A stretch of DNA of 41,167 bases. Origin: an uncultured Oscillibacter sp. GTDB lineage: Bacteria; Bacillota; Clostridia; Oscillospirales; Oscillospiraceae. The stretch is taken from positions 1 through 41,167 of the forward strand of contig CAJUBX010000010.1 in assembly GCA_910585165.1 (NCBI GenBank). Direction: 5' to 3'. Below the pieces are notes generated by a model that saw nothing but the letters and a program-made list of their open reading frames with translations, had not been told where the DNA came from and made no database searches. Positions within the stretch are counted from its first letter, which is position 1. The number at the start of each line of letters is the position of its first letter. Both the position numbers and the translations under genes were made by a program. Shown piece after piece: positions 34,755-41,167 of the stretch.

Positions 34755-35618
34755 ATGAAAAAGAAGTCTGTTATCGATCTCTACAATATGAAGAAGAACG
34801 GGGAGCTGGTCTCCTGGATTACGGCCTATGATTTCCCCTTTGCCTCCTTCACCGAGCAGGCCGGGATCGACATGATTCTGGTGGGGGATTCCATGGGCAT
34901 GGTCGTGGAGGGCTATGACAGCACCATCCCCGTTACCATGGATACCTGCATCGAGCATTGCCAGGCGGTCCGCCGGGGGGCTCCCAACACCTTTGTGGTG
35001 GGCGATATGCCCTTTGGCTCTTACCAGGTTTCCGACGAGGAAGCCGCCACCAACGCCATCCGCTTTTTGAAAGAAGGCGGCGTGGACGCGGTGAAGCTGG
35101 AGGGAGGGCGCTCCGTCGTCAGCCGGATCAAGACGATTCGAAACTGCGGCATTCTGGTGTTCGGGCACATCGGCCTGACGCCCCAGTCCTCCGGCGTGCT
35201 GGGCGGACACAAGGCCCAGGGCCGGACGGTGGAAAGCGCCCGCAGCGTCATTGAGGACGCCCTGGCGGTGGAGGAGGCGGGAGCGAACTTCCTGCTGGTG
35301 GAGGCCGTTCCCCCCGAGGTCACCCAGGAGATTCATAAGCTGCTGAGCATCCCCGTGTACTCCATCGGCGCAGGTCCCTTCTGCGACGGCCAGCTGACGA
35401 TCTTCGCCGATACGATTGGCATGTTCCAGGCGTTTACCCCGAAGTTCATTAAGAAATACGCGGAGATTGCCCCCATCGTGGTGGAGGCGTATAAACAGTA
35501 CAACGAGGAGATCAAGACCCGGAAGTTCCCCACGGACGACTATGTCTATCATGTCATCGGCGACATCGCCCCCTTCCAGGAGCTCTTTGCCGAATACGAC
35601 GCGAAGCTCGGCAAGTGA
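34755..35618 (+). CDS. panB: PanB-like ketopantoate hydroxymethyltransferase family enzyme
   Basis: TIM-barrel enzyme that moves a hydroxymethyl group between 5,10-methylene-THF and a 2-keto acid; PanB makes ketopantoate from 2-ketoisovalerate. The 287-residue protein follows E. coli PanB closely: ITAYDFPFA, the metal-binding LVGDSMGM (near 44-51), GDMPF with the second aspartate near 83, VKLEGG near 111, GHIGLTPQS, and the catalytic glutamate in LLVEAVP near 180. It carries a C-terminal extension of about 20 residues. No panC or panD gene is nearby. Instead it leads an operon of fhs, fchA, folD and 5-formyl-THF cyclo-ligase and follows two dehydratases, which suggests it works in reverse, passing a carbon to THF. 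Both roles remain possible. Confidence 0.88.
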   Translation: MKKKSVIDLYNMKKNGELVSWITAYDFPFASFTEQAGIDMILVGDSMGMVVEGYDSTIPVTMDTCIEHCQAVRRGAPNTFVVGDMPFGSYQVSDEEAATNAIRFLKEGGVDAVKLEGGRSVVSRIKTIRNCGILVFGHIGLTPQSSGVLGGHKAQGRTVESARSVIEDALAVEEAGANFLLVEAVPPEVTQEIHKLLSIPVYSIGAGPFCDGQLTIFADTIGMFQAFTPKFIKKYAEIAPIVVEAYKQYNEEIKTRKFPTDDYVYHVIGDIAPFQELFAEYDAKLGK

Positions 35619-35639
35619 GCCGCCGTTTAAGGAGAAGAT

Positions 35640-37316
35640 ATGGAATACCGGACGGATATTGAAATCGCGCAGAGCGTCAAGCCCCGGCCGATTTCGGAAA
35701 TTGCCGCTTCCTGCGGCATTGGGGCCCAGTACGTTGAGCAGTACGGAAACGACAAAGCGAAAATCGACTACCGCCTTCTGCGGGACCTGGAGAACCGGCC
35801 TGACGGAAAGCTGATATTGGTGACCGCCATTACCCCGACGCCCGCCGGGGAGGGGAAGACCACCACCTCCGTCGGCCTGGCCGACGCGCTGCGGAAGCTG
35901 GGCAAAAACGCCATCGCCGCTTTGCGGGAGCCCTCCCTTGGGCCGGTCTTCGGCGTGAAGGGCGGAGCGGCCGGCGGCGGATACGCCCAGGTCATTCCCA
36001 TGGAGGACATCAACCTCCACTTTACCGGGGACTTCCACGCCATCGGAGCGGCCAACAATCTGCTGGCCGCCATGCTGGACAACCACATTCAGCAGGGCAA
36101 CGCCCTGGGGATTGACGTGAAGAAGATTGTCTGGAAGCGCTGCGTGGATATGAACGACCGCCAGCTTCGGAACATCGTGGACGGCCTGGGAGGGCGGATG
36201 CAGGGCGTTCCCCGGGAGGACGGATTTGAAATCACGGTGGCCTCCGAGGTTATGGCGGTGCTCTGCCTGGCTTCCGGCATTACCGACCTGAAAGAGCGCC
36301 TGGGCCGGATTATCGTGGCGTATACCTATGATAACCGGCCTGTGACCGCCCACGATCTCAAGGCGGAAGGGGCCATGGCGGCCCTGCTGAAGGACGCGCT
36401 GAAGCCCAATCTGGTTCAGACCCTGGAGGGAACCCCCGCCTTTATTCACGGCGGACCCTTCGCCAACATTGCCCATGGCTGCAACTCCGTTACCGCCACC
36501 CGCATGGCGCTGAAGCTGGGCGATTATGTTGTGACCGAGGCGGGCTTTGCCGCAGACCTGGGCGCGGAGAAATTCTTTGACATCAAGTGCCGCATGGCGG
36601 GGCTCACTCCCTCCGCAGTGGTGGTCGTGGCCACGGTGCGGGCCCTGAAATACCACGGCGGCGTTCCCAAGGCAGAGCTGAACGCCGAAAACCTGGAAGC
36701 CCTGGAGCGGGGCCTTCCCAACCTCTTGCAGCATGTGCGGAATATCCGGGAGGTCTTCGGCCTTCCCTGCGTGGTGGCAATCAACGCCTTCCCCACAGAT
36801 ACCGAAAGAGAACTGGCCCTGGTGGAGGCGAAATGCGGCGAACTGGGCGTCCGCACGGCCCTCAGCGAGGTCTGGGCCAAGGGCGGGACGGGCGGCGCCG
36901 CCCTGGCGGAGGAAGTGCTCCGCCAGTGTGAGGAGCCGAACGATTTTCACCCGTCTTACGACATGTCGCTCTCCATCCGGGAAAAGCTGGAGGCCATCGC
37001 CGTAAAAATTTATCACGCCGACGGCGTGGATCTGGTGGGGAACGCGGTTAAGCAGCTGGCCGAAATTGCCGCCCTGGGCCTTGACAAGCTCCCCATCTGC
37101 ATGGCAAAAACCCAGTACTCCTTCTCCGACGACCCGGCGAAGCTGGGCGCGCCCAGAGACTTCCGCATCACGGTGCGCAATCTGAAGGTGTGCGCCGGGG
37201 CCGGCTTCATCGTGGCCCTGACGGGGGATATCATGACCATGCCGGGCCTTCCGAAGGTTCCGGCCGCCGAGAAAATTGACGTGGACGAAAACGGCCGCAT
37301 TTCCGGATTGTTTTAA
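35640..37316 (+). CDS. fhs: Formate--tetrahydrofolate ligase
   Basis: Interconverts formate, ATP and THF with 10-formyl-THF, ADP and phosphate; 558 residues, the standard length. The nucleotide-binding loop TPAGEGKTTTSVGLADAL lies near residues 64-80, followed by LREPSLGPVFGVKGGAAGGGYAQV near 99-122 and the HFTGD segment, all strongly conserved in the family. In purine-fermenting clostridia the enzyme runs toward formate and ATP; in acetogens it runs the other way. It lies 21 bases after panB with AAGGAG as ribosome site and 10 bases before fchA, so it is within a five-gene folate C1 operon. The neighbours give a complete path between methylene-THF and formate. Confidence 0.97.
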   Translation: MEYRTDIEIAQSVKPRPISEIAASCGIGAQYVEQYGNDKAKIDYRLLRDLENRPDGKLILVTAITPTPAGEGKTTTSVGLADALRKLGKNAIAALREPSLGPVFGVKGGAAGGGYAQVIPMEDINLHFTGDFHAIGAANNLLAAMLDNHIQQGNALGIDVKKIVWKRCVDMNDRQLRNIVDGLGGRMQGVPREDGFEITVASEVMAVLCLASGITDLKERLGRIIVAYTYDNRPVTAHDLKAEGAMAALLKDALKPNLVQTLEGTPAFIHGGPFANIAHGCNSVTATRMALKLGDYVVTEAGFAADLGAEKFFDIKCRMAGLTPSAVVVVATVRALKYHGGVPKAELNAENLEALERGLPNLLQHVRNIREVFGLPCVVAINAFPTDTERELALVEAKCGELGVRTALSEVWAKGGTGGAALAEEVLRQCEEPNDFHPSYDMSLSIREKLEAIAVKIYHADGVDLVGNAVKQLAEIAALGLDKLPICMAKTQYSFSDDPAKLGAPRDFRITVRNLKVCAGAGFIVALTGDIMTMPGLPKVPAAEKIDVDENGRISGLF

Positions 37317-37326
37317 GGAGCAAACC

Positions 37327-37944
37327 ATGGAGTTACTAAACAGCAGTATTCTGGATTTCTCCCAGAAGCTCGCCTCCTCCGCCCCGGTTCCCGGGGGCGG
37401 AGGGGCCAGCGCCCTGGCGGGTGCTCTGGGAACGGCATTGGGGAACATGGTGGGGGAGCTCACCGTGGGAAAGCCGCGCTACGCCGCCGTGGAGGCGGAG
37501 ATGAAAACGCTGATGGCCAAGGCCCGGGACCTGCAGGAGCGTCTTTTGGCCTGTGTGGAACGGGACGCGGAGGCCTTTGAGCCCCTATCCCGGGCCTATG
37601 GGATTCCCAAGGAGGACCCGGACCGGGAACAGGTGCTGGAACGGTGCCTGCGGGAGGCCGCCGCCGTGCCTCTGGAAATCCTGGAGCTCTGCGGCGAGGC
37701 CATTGACCTCCAGCGGGAATTTGGCGAAAAGGGCAGCCGCCTGGTGGCCTCCGACGCGGTTACAGGCGCGGTTTTATGCTGGGGCGCCATGCAGGGAGCC
37801 GCCGTCAACGTCAGGGTCAACACGAAGCTGATGCGGGACCGGGCCTATGCGCAGGAGCTTGACCGCCGGGCGGATGAGCGCCTGCAAAAATACGGGGAGA
37901 TTGCCCGGCGGATGTTTGAGAACGCCTGGGGAGGAGGAAACTGA
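37327..37944 (+). CDS. fchA: Methenyl-THF cyclohydrolase (FchA/cyclodeaminase family)
   Basis: Opens 5,10-methenyl-THF to 10-formyl-THF (FchA) or releases ammonia from formimino-THF (cyclodeaminase). The 205-residue, all-helical protein opens with the family motif APVPGGGGASALAGALGTALGNMVGELTVGK in residues 19-50 (only part quoted), and continues with a helix containing AFEPLSRAYG near 82. ATG 37327 follows AAGGAG. The stop codon overlaps the folD start (TGATG). With no histidine-degradation gene present and folD next to it, the cyclohydrolase role is favoured. It likely supplies the activity that the adjacent FolD homologue appears to have lost. Confidence 0.9.
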   Translation: MELLNSSILDFSQKLASSAPVPGGGGASALAGALGTALGNMVGELTVGKPRYAAVEAEMKTLMAKARDLQERLLACVERDAEAFEPLSRAYGIPKEDPDREQVLERCLREAAAVPLEILELCGEAIDLQREFGEKGSRLVASDAVTGAVLCWGAMQGAAVNVRVNTKLMRDRAYAQELDRRADERLQKYGEIARRMFENAWGGGN

Positions 37945-38798
37945 TGGCCAGGATATTGAAGGGCGCGCCGGTATCCGCCGCCCTGGACCAAAAGACGGCG
38001 GAGCGCGCCGCAGCTCTGCGGGCGCGGGGCGTCGTTCCCACCCTCGCCATCCTCCGCACCGGCGAACGGAGCGACGATCTGTCCTATGAGCGGGGAGCCG
38101 CCAAGCGCTGCGGCCAGGTGGGAATCGAGGTCAGGCATGCCGTCCTCCCCTCCGATGTGGAGAGCGGCACTTTTTTTCAGGTATTGGATCAGCTGAACGG
38201 GGACGAGTCCATCCACGGCATTTTGATGTTCCGCCCTCTGCCCCCGCAGCTGGACGAGGACGCGGCCAGGCGCCGCCTGCGCCCGGAAAAGGATGTGGAC
38301 GGCTGTACGGACGGCTCCCTGGCCGGGGTATTTACCAACACGGCCCTGGGCTTCCCGCCCTGCACGGCCCAGGCCGCCATGGAAATTCTGCGCTATTACG
38401 GCGTTGATCCTGCCGGAAAGCGGGCGGCGGTGATCGGACGCTCCCTTGTGGTGGGCCGTCCCGCCGCCATGATGCTGATGCACCGGGGGGCCACCGTCAC
38501 CATCTGCCACACGAAAACGGCGGATGTCCCCCAAATCACCCGGGAGGCGGAGATTGTGCTTGCGGCCTCCGGGCAGATGGAGAGCATCGGGGCGGAGCAT
38601 CTCCGGGCGGGGCAGACCGTGATTGACGTGGGCATCTCCTGGAATTCCGCCAAGGGAAAGCTGTGCGGAGACGTGCGCTTTGAGGAAGCGGAGGCGATTG
38701 TGGACGCGGTCACGCCGGTTCCCGGCGGCGTAGGCAGCGTAACGACCAGCGTGCTGGCCGCCCATGTGGCGGAGGCGGCGGAGCGGGCGGCAAGATGA
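37944..38798 (+). CDS. folD: FolD-family methylene-THF dehydrogenase lacking cyclohydrolase residues
   Basis: NAD(P)-dependent 5,10-methylene-THF dehydrogenase, 284 residues, aligned end to end with E. coli FolD. The cofactor domain shows VIGRSLVVGRPAAMML near 163-178 and TPVPGGVGSVTTSVL near 255-269; EKDVDG near 115 is kept. The substrate tyrosine Y48 is present, but the lysine four residues later, essential for cyclohydrolase chemistry in known enzymes, is alanine (A52), and the glutamine of the QLPLP motif is phenylalanine (F96 in MFRPLP). I infer a dehydrogenase without cyclohydrolase activity, paired with FchA encoded immediately upstream. The start overlaps the fchA stop by one base and its own stop overlaps the next gene. 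Confidence 0.92.
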   Translation: MARILKGAPVSAALDQKTAERAAALRARGVVPTLAILRTGERSDDLSYERGAAKRCGQVGIEVRHAVLPSDVESGTFFQVLDQLNGDESIHGILMFRPLPPQLDEDAARRRLRPEKDVDGCTDGSLAGVFTNTALGFPPCTAQAAMEILRYYGVDPAGKRAAVIGRSLVVGRPAAMMLMHRGATVTICHTKTADVPQITREAEIVLAASGQMESIGAEHLRAGQTVIDVGISWNSAKGKLCGDVRFEEAEAIVDAVTPVPGGVGSVTTSVLAAHVAEAAERAAR

Positions 38799-39385
38799 CC
38801 GGAGAGGAACAGGCGGCCTGCGAGGCGAAAAAACGGAGCCTTCGAAGGACCATCCGGGAGCGGCTGCGGGAGATTCCTCCCGCCGAGGCGGAAAAATCGG
38901 ACGCGCTCATCTGCAAAAAGCTGCTTCAGCTGCCGGAGTATGAAAGAGCCGGTACGGTTTTCGGCTTTGCCGGAACCGGATGGGAGATTCGGCTGACGGC
39001 CTTTTTTGTCCAGGCCCTGGCGGACGGAAAGCGGATCGCCCTGCCCCGCGTCATTGGCCCGGGACAGATGGAGGCCCGCCTGGTTTCTGGCCTGGCGGAG
39101 CTGGTCCCCAGCGCTTACGGCATTCCCGCGCCCCCGGAGGACGCGGCCCTCTGCGCCCCGGAGGATATCGGTTTTGCCGTTGTGCCCTGCGTCTCCTGCG
39201 ACAGAAGGTGCAGGCGGCTGGGCCAGGGCGGAGGGTTTTACGACCGCTTCCTGGCGGCCGCCGGGTTTCCCTCCGCCGCAGTGTGCCGCAACGCGGGAAT
39301 GTCGGAGGAGATACCCGCCGCGCCCTGGGATTATCCGGTGGACCTGGTTGTGACGGAGAGCTGCGTTTACAGGCGGAACGCTTGA
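38795..39385 (+). CDS. 5-formyltetrahydrofolate cyclo-ligase
   Basis: Converts the dead-end 5-formyl-THF to 5,10-methenyl-THF using ATP, so that the folate carrier is not trapped. The 196-residue protein has the basic N-terminal helix KKRSLRRTIRERL near 12-24, the strand pattern VPCVSCDRRCRRLGQGGGFYDRFL near 132-155 (part of which is the GxGxGxYDR signature) and a C-terminal VDLVVTES. It overlaps the folD stop by four bases (ATGA), so its translation is coupled to folD. As the last gene of the C1 operon it gives upkeep to a pathway with high methenyl- and formyl-THF flux. A terminator follows at once. Confidence 0.93.
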   Translation: MTGEEQAACEAKKRSLRRTIRERLREIPPAEAEKSDALICKKLLQLPEYERAGTVFGFAGTGWEIRLTAFFVQALADGKRIALPRVIGPGQMEARLVSGLAELVPSAYGIPAPPEDAALCAPEDIGFAVVPCVSCDRRCRRLGQGGGFYDRFLAAAGFPSAAVCRNAGMSEEIPAAPWDYPVDLVVTESCVYRRNA

Positions 39386-39394
39386 AACGAATGG

Positions 39395-39442
39395 GGAAAA
39401 ACGATAGGGACACTTCGAAAAGAAGTGTCCCTGTCGTTTTCC
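39395..39442 (+). terminator. Terminator after the C1 operon
   Basis: A near-perfect stem of about 21 bp: GGAAAAACGATAGGGACAC..TTC (39395-39416) with the complement at 39422-39442, one unpaired A and one G-T pair, loop of about five bases. The A/T ends of the stem supply U-runs in both directions, so it can also stop the convergent antiporter transcript. Confidence 0.8.
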
Positions 39443-39527
39443 AGGCACGCTTTTTCAGGAGCCAAACAGACTCTTTTACGGATGTGTTTCAGGAAGGGGC
39501 CCAGCTCTTTTGCGTATTGAACCGCAC

Positions 39528-40790
39528 TTACCGGTTTTTGGTCCGGGCGGAGGTCCGGCCTTCCGGCTGAATTTCCCCGGCGGCCAGCAGGGCCCGCTTG
39601 GTCAGGGCCGGGCCCACCAGCTCATAGACCAGGACGGAAAACAGCACCACGCTCCGCACCACCGCGCCGTCGGCCAGGGCCTGGGCGGTGATGGCCATGC
39701 CCAGGGCCACGCCGGCCTGGGGCAGCAGGGTGACGCCCAGGTATTTCTGGATTTTTTCATCGCAGCCGGAAAGGGCGCAGCTGCCATAGGCTCCAACATA
39801 CTTGCCCAGGGAACGGACGAGAATGTAAACGGCGCCGATCAGCAGCACGGAGGGGTTCCGCAGCACGGACAAATCCAGCTCCGCGCCGGAGAGGACGAAG
39901 AACAGCACGAACAGGGGGGCCGTCCACCCGTCCACCCGGGCCATCAGCTCCTCGGAAAAGCCGCAGATGTTGCAAAACAGGGTTCCGGTCATCATGCACA
40001 CCAGAAGCAGGGAAAAGCCGCAGTGAACGCCGCCCACCTCAAATTCTTTCATAGAGAGGCCCACCGTCAGCAGGACGAAGCCGATGGAGATGGACAACCG
40101 CTTGCTCCGGGAGTGGAAGAACCGCTCCACCCAGTAAAGGATCAGGCCCGCCAGCGCCCCCAGGGCCAGGGAGAGAATGATTTCCACCACGGGCTCCACC
40201 AGCACCGTCATCACGCTGACCGCGCCGCTTTCCAGCGCCACGGCCACGCCGAAGGAGGCGGAGAACAAAACGAGGCCCACCGCGTCGTCAATGGCCACCA
40301 CCATCAAAAGAAGCCGGGTCATGGGGCCGTCGGCCTTGTACTGCCGGACCACCATCAGCGTGGCGGCGGGGGCCGTGGCGGCGGCAATGGCGCCCAGGGT
40401 AATGGCGGAGGAGACGGAGATGATTTCCGGCCGGGCCAGGTGCAGGAGAATCAGCGCCAAATCCACCAGCGCCGTGGCGGTCACCGCCTGGAGAATGCCC
40501 ACGGCGATGGCTTGGCGGCCCATGGTTTTCAGCTGGCTGACCCGGAACTCGTTGCCGATGGTAAAGGCGATGAAGCCCAAAGCCACCTGGGAGAGAATAT
40601 TCAGGTCCTCCACCGCCTCCATAGAGGGGAAGCCCAGGCCGCCGATGTGCAGTGCGCCCAGGCAGAAGGGGCCCAGCAGCAGCCCCGCCACCAGATAGGC
40701 GGTGACGGCGGGCAGCTTCAGCCGTTTGGCAGCCCGGGACAGCAAAAGCCCGCCGATAAGGGCGGCGGAGAGACTGACGAGAATTTCCAT
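39528..40790 (-). CDS. CPA2-family cation:proton antiporter
   Basis: Membrane antiporter of 420 residues with about 12-13 helices, of the Kef/NapA-like CPA2 group (sodium or potassium against protons). It begins with the typical half-helix pattern PAVTAYLVAGLLLGP near 27-41 and carries the ion-binding pair D168-D169 in VVAIDDAVGL, which in known CPA2 proteins marks electrogenic exchange. No C-terminal TrkA-N domain is present, so it is the short form. It is convergent with the C1 operon and unlikely to be part of it. A TATAAT box lies at 40814-40819 on the minus strand, without a good -35 match; GAGG lies about nine bases before the ATG. Confidence 0.92.
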   Translation of the reverse strand: MEILVSLSAALIGGLLLSRAAKRLKLPAVTAYLVAGLLLGPFCLGALHIGGLGFPSMEAVEDLNILSQVALGFIAFTIGNEFRVSQLKTMGRQAIAVGILQAVTATALVDLALILLHLARPEIISVSSAITLGAIAAATAPAATLMVVRQYKADGPMTRLLLMVVAIDDAVGLVLFSASFGVAVALESGAVSVMTVLVEPVVEIILSLALGALAGLILYWVERFFHSRSKRLSISIGFVLLTVGLSMKEFEVGGVHCGFSLLLVCMMTGTLFCNICGFSEELMARVDGWTAPLFVLFFVLSGAELDLSVLRNPSVLLIGAVYILVRSLGKYVGAYGSCALSGCDEKIQKYLGVTLLPQAGVALGMAITAQALADGAVVRSVVLFSVLVYELVGPALTKRALLAAGEIQPEGRTSARTKNR

Positions 40791-40916
40791 GGTGCATTAC
40801 CTCTTTTACATATATTATATGATGAAGTAAGATACCATTCCCGCAGACCGCCGTCAAGCACCAGAGCTGACAAAAATCAGAGGGAAAACTCCTTGATTTT
40901 ATCTGTTTTCCCCCTG

Positions 40917-41030
40917 AGAACCGATATTTGCAATCGCTGAACGCCGTATTGACGGCTCTTCTGCCGCCGGCCTTCGATAAATTTTTTTGAAATCCGTCAG
41001 AATTCCCGCAAAATCCGCCTCGATTGACAG
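40917..41030 (-). repeat. Diverged third copy of the 163-bp repeat family
   Basis: On the minus strand this stretch aligns with the right-hand two thirds of the copies at 574-736 and 7013-7175: the GAATTC-TGAC-GGATTT hairpin with its loop, the CGGC..GCCG hairpin, the CGGCGTTCA segment and the terminal repeat ending in GGTTCT (AGAACC at 40917-40922 on the plus strand). The far end is not recognisable, so it is truncated or strongly diverged. Confidence 0.6.
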
Positions 41031-41167
41031 AAGAACCCCCCGCCGGCAGGCTCTGAAACGAGAGGGAGGGAAGGAGCGGCGTGTATGCCGGAGGGCGGCG
41101 AAGGGCGCTTGCGGGGAGTGTCCAAAATAAAGATTTAATGGTATAATAGGAGCTATGAGAAAAAGAA
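41031..41167 (+). other. Right edge: possible promoter and start of another gene
   Basis: TATAAT at 41142-41147 overlaps into TAGGAG and an ATG at 41155 (reading M-R-K-R at the window edge). The -35 region (about 41119-41124) matches poorly. If that ATG were real the transcript would be almost leaderless, so a later start is possible. Nothing else is seen in 41031-41141. Confidence 0.3.

Noticed and set aside
34731..37463. 910-residue open frame opposite panB and fhs
   Set aside because: Shadow of two clear enzymes; no ribosome site or domain.

Overview
The window is about 41 kb of GC-rich DNA (roughly 60% GC by eye). It has strong AGGAGG-type ribosome binding sites, consensus TTGACA-N17-TATAAT promoters and classical hairpin plus T-run terminators. 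Together with hpt-ftsH, a one-piece pyruvate:ferredoxin oxidoreductase, formate-THF ligase with FchA, and several TRAP, GntP and DMT transporters, this points to an anaerobic Firmicute of the clostridial Oscillospiraceae type, probably from a gut. The species is not identifiable from what I can see.

Layout. (1) 1-2652: hpt and ftsH, separated by a 163-bp structured repeat. (2) 2653-7012: an AT-richer restriction-modification-like island with two co-directional candidate nuclease genes meeting, tail to tail, two overlapping-operon DNA methyltransferase genes; a second copy of the 163-bp repeat lies just beyond it. (3) 7589-17665: pyruvate:ferredoxin oxidoreductase (minus strand) divergent from an IclR regulator, followed by an SDR dehydrogenase, a GntP permease, an IlvD/Edd dehydratase and an HpcH/HpaI aldolase. 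This is a sugar-acid pathway: import, dehydration to a 2-keto-3-deoxy acid, cleavage to pyruvate, then oxidation. The nifJ and gntP leaders carry the same 25-bp three-half-site operator. (4) 17666-30909: two DMT transporters, a MarR regulator, three opine-dehydrogenase-family enzymes, a RidA-family protein, a MATE exporter, a TAXI-TRAP importer and a second IclR regulator. The minus-strand genes from 29771 down to 22320 look like one long operon that imports an organic acid or opine-like compound and oxidises it. (5) 30910-39442: two more Edd-type dehydratases, then a tightly packed operon of a PanB-like hydroxymethyltransferase, Fhs, FchA, a FolD homologue and 5-formyl-THF cyclo-ligase. (6) 39528-end: a CPA2 cation/proton antiporter, a diverged third copy of the first repeat, and possibly the very start of another gene.

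The most interesting system is region 5. The operon order suggests a catabolic route in which a polyhydroxy acid is dehydrated to a 2-keto acid with a terminal hydroxymethyl group, PanB-like enzyme moves that carbon to tetrahydrofolate, and FolD, FchA and Fhs oxidise it to formate with ATP gain. The FolD homologue lacks the lysine and glutamine needed for cyclohydrolase activity, which the neighbouring FchA would supply. A 13-bp palindrome, TTAAG-N3-CTTAA, sits in the leaders of three separate units (eamA at 17989, opine dehydrogenase at 29843, panB at 34722), linking regions 4 and 5 into a probable regulon. Two families of structured dispersed repeats (three copies each) show compensatory base changes. 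All functions are inferred from protein motifs and context; no database search was possible.
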